This document shows positions 1-10,109 of a stretch of DNA of 64,000 nucleotides, piece after piece (positions within the stretch are counted from its first letter, which is position 1; every line of letters starts with the position of its first letter). This stretch comes from Drosophila pseudoobscura (Eukaryota; Arthropoda; Insecta; Diptera; Drosophilidae). Below the pieces are notes generated by a model, which searched no databases, was not told where the DNA came from, and saw only the letters and a program-made list of their open reading frames with translations. The stretch covers positions 20,045,501 to 20,109,500 of the forward strand of contig NC_046680.1 in assembly GCF_009870125.1 (NCBI RefSeq), written 5' to 3'. The position numbers were made by a program, and so were the translations under genes.

Positions 1-1
1 A

Positions 2-3000
2 CCGAAGTACAGACCAGGCGATCGTCCAACACAAGTTAGGCATGAAGACAATCTGAAACCCGAAGGCGACTTCTACACTCCAGAAAAACCAGGATACAAG
101 CCTAGTGAACGTCCATCTCAAGTGCGACCTGAGGATAATCTCCGACCTGAGGGAGAGTTCTACACACCGGATAAATCAGGATTCAGACCCGCCGAGAGGC
201 CAGTACAGAAGAAACCAGAAGATAATCTAAAACCCGAGGGAGATTTCTACAGTCCCGAAAAGCAGAAGTATATGCCAGGGGAACGGCCTTCCCAAGTCAG
301 ACCTGAAGACAATCTCCGACCTGAGGGCGAATTCTACAGTCCCGAGAAACCCAAGTACAGACCAGGTGAACGTCCATCGCAAGTCAGACCTGAAGACAAT
401 CTCCGACCTGAGGGAGAGTTCTACACTCCAGATAAACCTGGATTCAAACAAGCTGAGAGGCCGGTCCAGAAGAAACCCGTGGACAATTTGAAGCCCGAAG
501 GAGAGTTTACGAAGCCTGAGAAACAGGTTTACAAACCTGCTGATAAAAACGAAAGGATCATTCGTAAGGACAACCTACGTAGCGAAGGTGAAATGACGTT
601 CGTTGAAAAACAGGAGTATCAATACGTGGTACGACCCGATCAAGTCAGACCCACGGATAACTTGAAGCCCGAAGGTGACTTCTGCAGTCCCGAAAAGCAG
701 AAGTATACGCCAGGTGAACGTCCAACCCAAGTCAGACCAGAAGACAATCTCCGACCTGAGGGAGATTTCTACACTCCGGATAAACCAGAATTCAGACCCG
801 CTGAGAGACCTGTTCAGAAGAAGCCGGAGGATAATCTGAAACCCGAGGGAGATTTCTACAGTCCCGAAAAACAGAAGTATACGCCAGGAGAACGTCCAAC
901 CCAAGTCAGACCTGAAGACAATCTCCGACCTGAGGGAGAGTTTTATACTCCGGATAAACCTGGATTCAGACCCGCTGAAAGACCTGTTCAGAAGAAGCCG
1001 GAGGATAATCTAAAACCCGAAGGAGATTTCTACAGTCCCGAAAAGCAGAAGTATACACCAGGAGAACGTCCAACCCAGGTCAGACCTGAAGACAATCTGA
1101 GACCTGAGGGAGAATTCTACAGTCCCGAGAAACCCAAGTACAGACCTGGTGAACGTCCATCGCAAGTCAGACCTGAAGACAATCTCCGACCTGAGGGAGA
1201 GTTTTACACTCCGGATAAACCCGGATTCAGGCCCGCTGAGAGACCAGTCCAAAAGAAACCAGTGGACAATTTGAAGCCCGAAGGAGAGTTTACGAAGCCT
1301 GAGAAACAGGTTTACAAACCTGCTGATAAAAACGAAAGGATCATTCGTAAGGACAACCTACGTAGCGAAGGTGAAATGACGTTCGTTGAGAAACAGGAGT
1401 ATCATTACGTGGTACGACCCGATCAAGTCAGACCCACGGATAACTTGAAGCCCGAAGGTGACTTCTACAGTCCCGAAAAGCAGAAGTATACGCCAGGGGA
1501 ACGTCCAACCCAAGTCAGACCTGAAGACAATCTCCGACCTGAGGGAGAGTTCTACAGTCCCGAGAAACCCAAGTACAGACCTGGTGAACGTCCATCGCAA
1601 GTCAGACCTGAAGACAATCTCCGACCTGAGGGAGAGTTCTACACTCCGGATAAACCAGGATTCAGACCCGCTGAAAGACCTGTTCAGAAGAAGCCGGAGG
1701 ATAATCTAAAACCCGAAGGAGATTTCTACAGTCCCGAAAAGCAGAAGTATACACCAGGAGAACGTCCAACCCAGGTCAGACCTGAAGACAATCTGAGACC
1801 TGAGGGAGAATTCTACAGTCCCGAGAAACCCAAGTACAGACCTGGTGAACGTCCATCGCAAGTCAGACCTGAAGACAATCTCCGACCTGAGGGAGAGTTT
1901 TACACTCCGGATAAACCCGGATTCAGGCCCGCTGAGAGACCAGTCCAAAAGAAACCCGTGGACAATTTGAAGCCCGAAGGAGAGTTTACGAAGCCTGAGA
2001 AACAGGTTTACAAACCTGCTGATAAAAACGAAAGGATCATTCGTAAGGACAACCTACGTAGCGAAGGTGAAATGACATTCGTTGAAAAACAGGAGTATCA
2101 ATACGTGGTACGACCCGATCAAGTCAGACCCACGGATAACTTGAAGCCCGAAGGTGACTTCTACAGTCCCGAAAAGCAGAAGTATACGCCAGGAGAACGT
2201 CCAACCCAAGTAAGACCTGAAGACAATCTGAGACCTGAGGGAGAATTCTACAGTCCCGAGAAACCCAAGTACAGACCTGGTGAACGTCCATCGCAAGTCA
2301 GACCTGAAGACAATCTCCGACCTGAGGGAGAGTTCTACACTCTGGATAAACCAGGATTCAGACCCGCTGAAAGACCTGTTCAGAAGAAGCCGGAGGATAA
2401 TCTGAAACCCGAAGGAGATTTCTACAGTCCCGAAAAGCAGAAGTATACACCAGGAGAACGTCCAACCCAGGTCAGACCTGAAGACAATCTGAGACCTGAG
2501 GGAGAATTCTACAGTCCCGAGAAACCCAAGTACAGACCTGGTGAACGTCCATCGCAAGTCAGACCTGAAGACAATCTCCGACCTGAGGGAGAGTTTTACA
2601 CTCCGGATAAACCCGGATTCAGGCCCGCTGAGAGACCAGTCCAAAAGAAACCCGTGGACAATTTGAAGCCCGAAGGAGAATTTACGAAGCCTGAGAAACA
2701 GGTTTACAAACCTGCTGATAAAAACGAAAGGATCATTCGTAAGGACAACCTACGTAGCGAAGGTGAAATGACGTTCGTTGAAAAACAGGAGTATCAATAC
2801 GTGGTACGACCCGATCAAGTCAGACCCACGGATAACTTGAAGCCCGAAGGTGACTTCTACAGTCCCGAAAAGCAGAAGTATACGCCAGGAGAACGTCCAA
2901 CCCAAGTCAGACCTGAAGACAATCTCCGACCTGAGGGAGAGTTCTACACTCCGGATAGACCAGGATTCAGACCCGCTGAGAGACCAGTCCAAAAGAAACC

Positions 3001-6000
3001 CGTGGACAATTTGAAGCCCGAAGGAGAGTTTACGAAGCCTGAGAAACAGGTTTACAAACCTGCTGATAAAAACGAAAGGATCATTCGTAAGGACAACCTA
3101 CGTAGCGAAGGTGAAATGACGTTCGTTGAGAAACAGGAGTATCAATACGTGGTACGACCCGATCAAGTCAGACCGACGGATAACCTGAAGCCCGAGGGTG
3201 ACTTCTACAGTCCCGAAAAGCAGAAGTATACGCCAGGAGAACGTCCAACCCAAGTCAGACCTGAAGACAATCTGAGACCTGAGGGAGAATTCTACAGTCC
3301 CGAGAAACCCAAGTACAGACCAGGTGAACGTCCATCGCAAGTCAGACCTGAAGACAATCTCCGACCTGAGGGAGAGTTCTACACTCCGGATAAACTAGAA
3401 TTCAGACCCGCTGAGAGACCTGTTCAGAAGAAGCCGGAGGATAATCTGAAACCCGAGGGAGATTTCTACAGTCCCGAAAAACAGAAGTATACGCCAGGAG
3501 AACGTCCAACCCAAGTCAGACCTGAAGACAATCTCCGACCTGAGGGAGAGTTTTATACTCCGGATAAACCTGGATTCAGACCCGCTGAGAGACCAGTCCA
3601 AAAGAAACCCGTGGACAATTTGAAGCCCGAAGGAGAGTTTACGAAGCCTGAGAAACAGGTTTACAAACCTGCTGATAAAAACGAAAGGATCATTCGTAAG
3701 GACAACCTACGTAGCGAAGGTGAAATGACGTTCGTTGAGAAACAGGAGTATCAATACGTGGTACGACCCGATCAAGTCAGACCGACGGATAACCTGAAGC
3801 CCGAGGGTGACTTCTACAGTCCCGAAAAGCAGAAGTATACGCCAGGAGAACGTCCAACCCAAGTCAGACCTGAAGACAATCTGAGACCTGAGGGAGAATT
3901 CTACAGTCCCGAGAAACCCAAGTACAGACCAGGTGAACGTCCATCGCAAGTCAGACCTGAAGACAATCTCCGACCTGAGGGAGAGTTCTACACTCCGGAT
4001 AAACTAGAATTCAGACCCGCTGAGAGACCTGTTCAGAAGAAGCCGGAGGATAATCTGAAACCCGAGGGAGATTTCTACAGTCCCGAAAAACAGAAGTATA
4101 CGCCAGGAGAACGTCCAACCCAAGTCAGACCTGAAGACAATCTCCGACCTGAGGGAGAGTTTTATACTCCGGATAAACCTGGATTCAGACCCGCTGAGAG
4201 ACCAGTCCAAAAGAAACCCGTGGACAATTTGAAGCCCGAAGGAGAGTTTACGAAGCCTGAGAAACAGGTTTACAAACCTGCTGATAAAAACGAAAGGATC
4301 ATTCGTAAGGACAACCTACGTAGCGAAGGTGAAATGACGTTCGTTGAGAAACAGGAGTATCAATACGTGGTACGACCCGATCAAGTCAGACCGACGGATA
4401 ACCTGAAGCCCGAGGGTGACTTCTACAGTCCCGAAAAGCAGAAGTATACGCCAGGAGAACGTCCAACCCAAGTCAGACCTGAAGACAATCTCCGACCTGA
4501 AGGAGAATTCTACAGTCCCGAGAAACCCAAGTACAGACCAGGTGAACGTCCAACGCAAGTCAGACCTGAAGACAATCTCCGACCTGAAGGAGAGTTCTAC
4601 ACTCCGGATAAGCCTGGATTCAGACCCGCTGAGAGACCAGTCCAAAAGAAGCCCGTGGACAATTTGAAGCCCGAAGGAGAGTTTACGAAGCCTGAGAAAC
4701 AGGTTTACCAACCTGCTGATAAAAACGAAAGGATCATTCGTAAGGACAACCTACGTAGCGAAGGTGAAATGACGTTCGTTGAGAAACAGGAGTATCAATA
4801 CGTGGTACGACCCGATCAAGTCAGACCCACGGATAACTTGAAGCCCGAAGGTGACTTCTACAGTCCCGAAAAGCAGAAGTATACGCCAGGAGAACGTCCA
4901 ACCCAAGTAAGACCAGAAGACAATCTCCGACCTGAGGGAGAATTCTACAGTCCCGAGAAACCCAAGTACAGACCAGGTGAACGTCCATCGCAAGTCAGAC
5001 CTGAAGACAATCTCCGACCTGAGGGAGAGTTCTACACTCCAGATAAACCTGGATTTAAACCTGCTGAGAGACCTGTCCAGAAGAAGCCGGAGGATAATCT
5101 GAAACCCGAGGGAGATTTCTACAGTCCCGAAAAGCAGAAGTATACGCCAGGAGAACGTCCAACCCAAGTAAGACCTGAAGACAATCTGAGACCTGAGGGA
5201 GAATTCTACAGTCCCGAGAAACCCAAGTACAGACCAGGTGAACGTCCATCGCAAGTCAGACCTGAAGACAATCTCCGACCTGAGGGAGAGTTCTACACTC
5301 CGAATAAACCTGGATTCAAACCCGCTGAGAGACCAGTCCAAAAGAAACCCGTGGACAATCTGAAGCCCGAAGGAGAGTTTACGAAGCCTGAGAAACAGGT
5401 TTACAAACCTGCTGATAAGAACGAAAGGATCATTCGTAAGGACAACCTACGTAGCGAAGGTGAAATGACGTTCGTTGAGAAACAGGAGTATCAATACGTA
5501 GTACGACCCGATCAAGTCAGACCGACGGATAACCTGAAGCCCGAAGGTGACTTCTACAGTCCCGAAAAGCAGAAGTATACGCCAGGAGAACGTCCAAGCC
5601 AAGTCAGACCTGAAGACAATCTCCGACCTGAGGGAGAGTTTTACACTCCGGATAAACCTGGATTCAGACCCGCTGAGAGACCAGTCCAAAAGAAACCCGT
5701 GGACAATTTGAAGCCCGAAGGAGAGTTTACGAAGCCTGAGAAACAGGTTTACAAACCTGCTGATAAAAACGAAAGGATCATTCGTAAGGACAACCTACGT
5801 AGCGAAGGTGAAATGACGTTCGTTGAGAAACAGGAATATCAATACGTGGTACGACCCGATCAAGTCAGACCCACGGATAACCTGAAGCCCGAGGGTGACT
5901 TCTACAGTCCCGAAAAGCAGAAGTATACGCCAGGAGAACGTCCAACCCAAGTAAGACCTGAAGACAATCTCCGACCTGAGGGAGAATTCTACAGTCCCGA

Positions 6001-7650
6001 GAAACCCAAGTACAGACCTGGTGAACGTCCATCGCAAGTCAGACCTGAAGACAATCTCCGACCTGAGGGAGAGTTTTACACTCCGGATAAACCCGGATTC
6101 AGGCCCGCTGAGCGGCCGATCCAGAAGAAACCCGTGGACAATCTGAAGCCCGAAGGAGAGTTTGCGAAGCCTGAGAAACAGGTTTACAAACCTGCTGATA
6201 AAAACGAAAGGATCATTCGTAAGGACAACCTACGTAGCGAAGGTGAAATGACGTTCGTTGAGAAAGAGGAGTATCAATACGTGGTACGACCTGATCAAGT
6301 CAGACCCACGGATAACCTGAAGCCAGAGGGTGACTTCTACAGTCCCGAAAAGCGGAAGTATACGCCAGGTGAACGTCCAACGCAAGTCAGACCTGAAGAC
6401 AATCTCCGACCTGAGGGAGAGTTCTACACTCCGGATAAACCTGGATTTAAACCCGCTGAAAGGCCTGTCCAGAAGAAGCCGGAGGATAATCTGAAACCCG
6501 AGGGAGATTTCTACAGTCCCGAAAAGCAGAAGTATACGCCAGGAGAACGTCCAACCCAAGTCAGACCTGAAGACAATCTCCGACCTGAGGGAGAGTTCTA
6601 CACTCCAGATAAACCTGGATTCAAACCCGCTGAGAGACCAGTCCAGAAGAAACCCGTGGACAATTTGAAGCCCGAAGGAGAGTTTACAAAGCCTGAGAAA
6701 CAGATTTACAAGTCGGGCGACAGAACTACCAAGATAATCCAGAAGGACAACTTACGAACGGAAGGTGAAATGACGTTCGTTGAGAAGAAGGAATATCAAT
6801 ATGTCGTACGACCAGATCAAGTAAAACCATCGGATAACTTAAAGCCGGAAGGAGAGTTCTTCAGCCCCGACAAACCCAAATACCAGCCCGGCGAGCGAGT
6901 TACCGTTGTGCGGCAGAAGGATAACTTAAAGGTGGAGGGAGAGTTTTACGCGCCTGACAAACCAGACTTCCAGCCTGCCGAAAGGCCCAAGCAAAAGAAG
7001 CCCCATGATAATTTAAAACCAGAGGGAGAGATGATTATGCCAGAAAAAATTAAATACAAGCCCGCCGATAAAGTTAATAGAGTGGTTCACAAGGATAATC
7101 TCCGTTCGGAAGGAGAGATGACTTTCACAGAGAAAACTGAGTATCAACACGTCGTTAGACCCTCCCCGGTTAGGCCGGAGGACAATCTGAAGACCTCGGG
7201 TAAGTTCTACGTACCAGAAAAGCCAGCAGTTACAAACGGGGATCGCCCCGAGGCGGTAAGACCCAAGGATAACCTGAAGCCAGAAGGGATTATGTACACC
7301 CCTGAAAAGCCGAAATACGAGCCTGCCTCCCGACCAGAGCAGAAGAGGTATGTGGACAACCTAAAGCCCGAGGGCAAGATGCACATGCCTGAGAAGGAAG
7401 CGTTCAGGCCGGCAGATAGAGTGACGACAGTCATCAGAAAGGATAACCTGAAGACCGAGGGGGAAATGACCTTCACACAAAAGGACGTGTATCATCATGT
7501 AAAGCGGCCCGAACAGGTGAAGCCGTGCGACAACCTGAAGGTCGAAGGAGAATTCTTCACACCTGATAAGAAACCCTTCCGTCCAGCCGAGCGGCCCATC
7601 CAAAAGAAGCCAAAGGACAACTTGAAACCGGAGGGAGAATTCTACAGGCA
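2..7650 (+). repeat. 87-bp in-frame tandem repeat with higher-order structure
   Basis: The 29-codon unit recurs without loss of register. Five unit types can be told apart by what follows DNL.PEG: FYSPEKQKY, FYSPEKPKY, FYTPDKPGF, FTKPEKQVY and MTFVEKQEY. They are ordered in supercycles of 4, 5, 7 or 8 units (348, 435, 609 or 696 bp). Units before about 6700 are nearly identical at DNA level. Those from 6700 to 7650 are strongly diverged but keep the same four-type order. Confidence 0.95.
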
Positions 7651-9397
7651 AAGCGACCGCACGGAGACCGACAGCACAACGGTAGAAACTACAAAACGAG
7701 AGACCGCTAAGCGACCGGTGGATAACCTCAAGCTGGAAGGTTCCATGACAGTGACCCGCAAGGATGATTATAAAAAGGAGACCAACAAGACCACGGTAGA
7801 GCAGGTTCAGCGGACACAGAAGTACCAGCACAACAGCTCCTCCATCAGCCTGGGAACCGACACCGCCATCCGCAAGACCACCAACCAGATGAACTATGTG
7901 TCCGGCAAGGATGCTGTCAAGCAGGTGGATTCCAACAGTCAGAACCCAGTGGACGGTCTTATTGTTGTGTCCACCACGAAGGTGACCACCGTTATAGGAG
8001 GCCGCCACAAGGAGCCCGAAACCGAGTACGTGAAGCGCCCAGCCAAGATAAACGTGATCGAGAACGTGGCCAAAAACACTACGACCACAAACATCGAGAA
8101 CACCCAAAACATCCATAAAGAAACCACCTCGATGCAGAGGAGCCACAATGTCATCGAGAATAGTGCAGTGAACACTGTGAATACTGCAGTCCGTGGATCG
8201 GACATCTCCAGCAAGGCCCTCCAAACCAGCACTACGAATCGTGGAGGTCAGATCAGCAGGGACACTACTGGAGACTCCACATCCCGTGTAGTGTCGAGAA
8301 AAACCGTCTCGAACAACATAACTGGAGATTCCACGACTCGAGTGGTCTCTGGAAAAACACTCACCAGCAACGTTACCGCAGACTCCACTTCAAAGGTAGT
8401 TTCCGGAAGGAACGTCTCCAGCAACATCATTGGAGATTCATCCACCCGTGTGGTGTCCGGAAGGAATGTCTCGAGCAACATTACTGGGGATTCATCCGCT
8501 CGCATGGTATCTGGCAGAAACGTCACCACTAATATAATTGGTGACTCGTCTTCCCGCGTGGTAGCCGGTGGCCAAAACGTGATTGATGACTCAACATCAC
8601 GAGTGATCTCGGGCGACAGGACCTCCAGCCACAACATTGTTACCGGCAGCTCCACATCCCATACGAGCTCCTCCAAGCACTTCCATCACCGCAAGAGCGA
8701 GTTCTCCTCGGAGGCGGATGTCTCAAATACGATCTTCCATCGGAAGAACGCCGCCACCGACTCGGCTGCAGCCAATGGCAGCAGTCTCACTTCAAACGGG
8801 AAGATGATGCGGAAGAGTATTTTGAATTTGCACGAGCAACCCTCCAGCACGCCCCATGCCAGCGATCGTCAGAGCTATAGCAGCATCCACCGGCAGAACC
8901 GGGAGTCGGACCAGAACACCAGCTTCTCCAGTGAGCGCCGCAGCTGCAGTGTCCACAAGGAAAACAGGGAGAGCAACGTGAAGAACTCTTCGTCCATGTC
9001 CCGAATCATATCCGGAGGAAGCACTGCCACTGCCACAGACAACAGATCAACTGTCACACGCACCCAAGTGTTGGGCGGTGGCATCGATTTTCCCTCCCAA
9101 TCTCAGACCCATGTGGGAGCCCATGGCAGGCGCCACCACCATGTATCCACTTCCAGCGGCGGCATCGATTTTCCCTCTTACAGTGCCCACGGACACACCG
9201 AACGGGTGGTCACCCGTAGGGGCAACCAGTCCTCCATCAGCCTCGGCAACGACACAAAGTGTACGGGATCGAGTCAGTACAAGAGCGAGTACATTACAGC
9301 CCCGAGCACCACCTGTGCAGTGCATAATATTAAGAAAGGTGCATTCCAACATACCAGGAGTACTCAAGAACACAAGTTCTTCAAGACCTCAAACTAA
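2..9397 (+). CDS. Giant tandem-repeat protein, 3' part (MAP6/SAXO-like modules, Ser/Thr-rich tail); 5' end outside window
   Basis: The frame is open from base 2 with no stop until TAA at 9395-9397, so this is the last 3131 codons of a longer gene and the true start lies left of the window. About 88 modules of 29 residues follow one another, each opening with DNL(K/R)PEG and carrying Pro, Glu, Lys and an aromatic residue at fixed places. From about 7650 the modules decay. A Ser/Thr/Asn-rich tail follows, holding a second repeat of 18 residues (8269-8613), two copies of GGIDFPS and two of SISLG. No signal peptide or membrane segment is seen. The last modules (LEGSMTVTRKDDYK and the EGEMTF...EYQY type) look like the Mn-type modules of MAP6/SAXO microtubule stabilisers. 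That would suggest a filament or axoneme-binding protein, but it is inference from memory. A PEVK-like elastic protein is the alternative. I do not recognise the D. melanogaster gene. Confidence 0.85.
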   Translation, partial: PKYRPGDRPTQVRHEDNLKPEGDFYTPEKPGYKPSERPSQVRPEDNLRPEGEFYTPDKSGFRPAERPVQKKPEDNLKPEGDFYSPEKQKYMPGERPSQVRPEDNLRPEGEFYSPEKPKYRPGERPSQVRPEDNLRPEGEFYTPDKPGFKQAERPVQKKPVDNLKPEGEFTKPEKQVYKPADKNERIIRKDNLRSEGEMTFVEKQEYQYVVRPDQVRPTDNLKPEGDFCSPEKQKYTPGERPTQVRPEDNLRPEGDFYTPDKPEFRPAERPVQKKPEDNLKPEGDFYSPEKQKYTPGERPTQVRPEDNLRPEGEFYTPDKPGFRPAERPVQKKPEDNLKPEGDFYSPEKQKYTPGERPTQVRPEDNLRPEGEFYSPEKPKYRPGERPSQVRPEDNLRPEGEFYTPDKPGFRPAERPVQKKPVDNLKPEGEFTKPEKQVYKPADKNERIIRKDNLRSEGEMTFVEKQEYHYVVRPDQVRPTDNLKPEGDFYSPEKQKYTPGERPTQVRPEDNLRPEGEFYSPEKPKYRPGERPSQVRPEDNLRPEGEFYTPDKPGFRPAERPVQKKPEDNLKPEGDFYSPEKQKYTPGERPTQVRPEDNLRPEGEFYSPEKPKYRPGERPSQVRPEDNLRPEGEFYTPDKPGFRPAERPVQKKPVDNLKPEGEFTKPEKQVYKPADKNERIIRKDNLRSEGEMTFVEKQEYQYVVRPDQVRPTDNLKPEGDFYSPEKQKYTPGERPTQVRPEDNLRPEGEFYSPEKPKYRPGERPSQVRPEDNLRPEGEFYTLDKPGFRPAERPVQKKPEDNLKPEGDFYSPEKQKYTPGERPTQVRPEDNLRPEGEFYSPEKPKYRPGERPSQVRPEDNLRPEGEFYTPDKPGFRPAERPVQKKPVDNLKPEGEFTKPEKQVYKPADKNERIIRKDNLRSEGEMTFVEKQEYQYVVRPDQVRPTDNLKPEGDFYSPEKQKYTPGERPTQVRPEDNLRPEGEFYTPDRPGFRPAERPVQKKPVDNLKPEGEFTKPEKQVYKPADKNERIIRKDNLRSEGEMTFVEKQEYQYVVRPDQVRPTDNLKPEGDFYSPEKQKYTPGERPTQVRPEDNLRPEGEFYSPEKPKYRPGERPSQVRPEDNLRPEGEFYTPDKLEFRPAERPVQKKPEDNLKPEGDFYSPEKQKYTPGERPTQVRPEDNLRPEGEFYTPDKPGFRPAERPVQKKPVDNLKPEGEFTKPEKQVYKPADKNERIIRKDNLRSEGEMTFVEKQEYQYVVRPDQVRPTDNLKPEGDFYSPEKQKYTPGERPTQVRPEDNLRPEGEFYSPEKPKYRPGERPSQVRPEDNLRPEGEFYTPDKLEFRPAERPVQKKPEDNLKPEGDFYSPEKQKYTPGERPTQVRPEDNLRPEGEFYTPDKPGFRPAERPVQKKPVDNLKPEGEFTKPEKQVYKPADKNERIIRKDNLRSEGEMTFVEKQEYQYVVRPDQVRPTDNLKPEGDFYSPEKQKYTPGERPTQVRPEDNLRPEGEFYSPEKPKYRPGERPTQVRPEDNLRPEGEFYTPDKPGFRPAERPVQKKPVDNLKPEGEFTKPEKQVYQPADKNERIIRKDNLRSEGEMTFVEKQEYQYVVRPDQVRPTDNLKPEGDFYSPEKQKYTPGERPTQVRPEDNLRPEGEFYSPEKPKYRPGERPSQVRPEDNLRPEGEFYTPDKPGFKPAERPVQKKPEDNLKPEGDFYSPEKQKYTPGERPTQVRPEDNLRPEGEFYSPEKPKYRPGERPSQVRPEDNLRPEGEFYTPNKPGFKPAERPVQKKPVDNLKPEGEFTKPEKQVYKPADKNERIIRKDNLRSEGEMTFVEKQEYQYVVRPDQVRPTDNLKPEGDFYSPEKQKYTPGERPSQVRPEDNLRPEGEFYTPDKPGFRPAERPVQKKPVDNLKPEGEFTKPEKQVYKPADKNERIIRKDNLRSEGEMTFVEKQEYQYVVRPDQVRPTDNLKPEGDFYSPEKQKYTPGERPTQVRPEDNLRPEGEFYSPEKPKYRPGERPSQVRPEDNLRPEGEFYTPDKPGFRPAERPIQKKPVDNLKPEGEFAKPEKQVYKPADKNERIIRKDNLRSEGEMTFVEKEEYQYVVRPDQVRPTDNLKPEGDFYSPEKRKYTPGERPTQVRPEDNLRPEGEFYTPDKPGFKPAERPVQKKPEDNLKPEGDFYSPEKQKYTPGERPTQVRPEDNLRPEGEFYTPDKPGFKPAERPVQKKPVDNLKPEGEFTKPEKQIYKSGDRTTKIIQKDNLRTEGEMTFVEKKEYQYVVRPDQVKPSDNLKPEGEFFSPDKPKYQPGERVTVVRQKDNLKVEGEFYAPDKPDFQPAERPKQKKPHDNLKPEGEMIMPEKIKYKPADKVNRVVHKDNLRSEGEMTFTEKTEYQHVVRPSPVRPEDNLKTSGKFYVPEKPAVTNGDRPEAVRPKDNLKPEGIMYTPEKPKYEPASRPEQKRYVDNLKPEGKMHMPEKEAFRPADRVTTVIRKDNLKTEGEMTFTQKDVYHHVKRPEQVKPCDNLKVEGEFFTPDKKPFRPAERPIQKKPKDNLKPEGEFYRQSDRTETDSTTVETTKRETAKRPVDNLKLEGSMTVTRKDDYKKETNKTTVEQVQRTQKYQHNSSSISLGTDTAIRKTTNQMNYVSGKDAVKQVDSNSQNPVDGLIVVSTTKVTTVIGGRHKEPETEYVKRPAKINVIENVAKNTTTTNIENTQNIHKETTSMQRSHNVIENSAVNTVNTAVRGSDISSKALQTSTTNRGGQISRDTTGDSTSRVVSRKTVSNNITGDSTTRVVSGKTLTSNVTADSTSKVVSGRNVSSNIIGDSSTRVVSGRNVSSNITGDSSARMVSGRNVTTNIIGDSSSRVVAGGQNVIDDSTSRVISGDRTSSHNIVTGSSTSHTSSSKHFHHRKSEFSSEADVSNTIFHRKNAATDSAAANGSSLTSNGKMMRKSILNLHEQPSSTPHASDRQSYSSIHRQNRESDQNTSFSSERRSCSVHKENRESNVKNSSSMSRIISGGSTATATDNRSTVTRTQVLGGGIDFPSQSQTHVGAHGRRHHHVSTSSGGIDFPSYSAHGHTERVVTRRGNQSSISLGNDTKCTGSSQYKSEYITAPSTTCAVHNIKKGAFQHTRSTQEHKFFKTSN
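8269..8613 (+). repeat. 54-bp (18-residue) degenerate coding repeat
   Basis: Six to seven copies of a unit beginning GDS(T/S)(S/T)RVVSG and ending near N(I/V) lie in the tail of the giant repeat protein. They are diverged at DNA level and unrelated to the 87-bp unit. Their Ser/Thr richness suggests a disordered, possibly phosphorylated segment (inference). Confidence 0.8.
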
Positions 9398-9509
9398 CAA
9401 TTAATAACATCCATATCAAATCCCATATTAACGTGTAATAGTGCATAAGTTTCCATGACAATATATCTTTTATACAATATACAAGCCGATCCGAAAATCC
9501 AGATTAACA

Positions 9510-9515
9510 AATAAA
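9510..9515 (+). terminator. Poly(A) signal AATAAA of the repeat-protein gene
   Basis: AATAAA lies 113 bp after the stop codon and is followed by an A-rich stretch. VGAT converges from the other side, and TTTATT (its possible minus-strand signals) occurs at 9580-9585 and 9727-9732, so the two 3' UTRs probably lie close together. I see nothing else in 9516-10109 beyond AT-rich 3' UTR-like sequence. Confidence 0.7.
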
Positions 9516-10109
9516 TATCATTTTTCAAAAACAAAAAAACTGTTTCAATTTGTTTTGGATCAACTTGAGAGATGACGTCTTTATTGAGAGTTTAAAATAG
9601 GCTAGTGTCGTTTTTAGGACTAGTGTGTATAGGTAACTGTATATTTAAACTTTAAAAAAATCTGCACAATGGTTTCTATCTATAACATACATACATTTAG
9701 ATCCGTATCTGTATAATGGTGTACAGTTTATTGTTAAATTTCTTCAATTTTTCTATATTTCATAATGCGCGTTAGTACAATAAATATTTCTCTTTTCGTA
9801 TGTGTATATATTTAATTATATATCAATCGATTCACTTATCCTTTACTTCATCATATATGATAAAGCATTATTATACGTGTTTGGAAGACATTTGTTCGCT
9901 TGTTTGGAAGACTTGCGTTTCGTTTCGTATCTTATAGACTAATATTATTGTTTTCGTTTCGAGTTTTTTTGATGAACAGATCTAGGATTTTGGAACACCT
10001 TTGGGCACAGCCAGATGATGCCGCAGCAACTGGAAGACATGCCATGCCCGAGAGGACCAATAAGCCTAGATCTACTTCGATTGGTGGATGTGTAAATAGT
10101 GGATACAAC

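Noticed and set aside
227-6559. Many minus-strand open frames of 60-196 codons across the 87-bp array
   Set aside because: They are the complement of one coding repeat whose composition happens to avoid stops in that frame. They repeat with the array and have no starts or signals of their own.
2-7650. Array resembling a CRISPR or satellite
   Set aside because: Units are contiguous, in frame and without spacers, inside a eukaryotic open frame.
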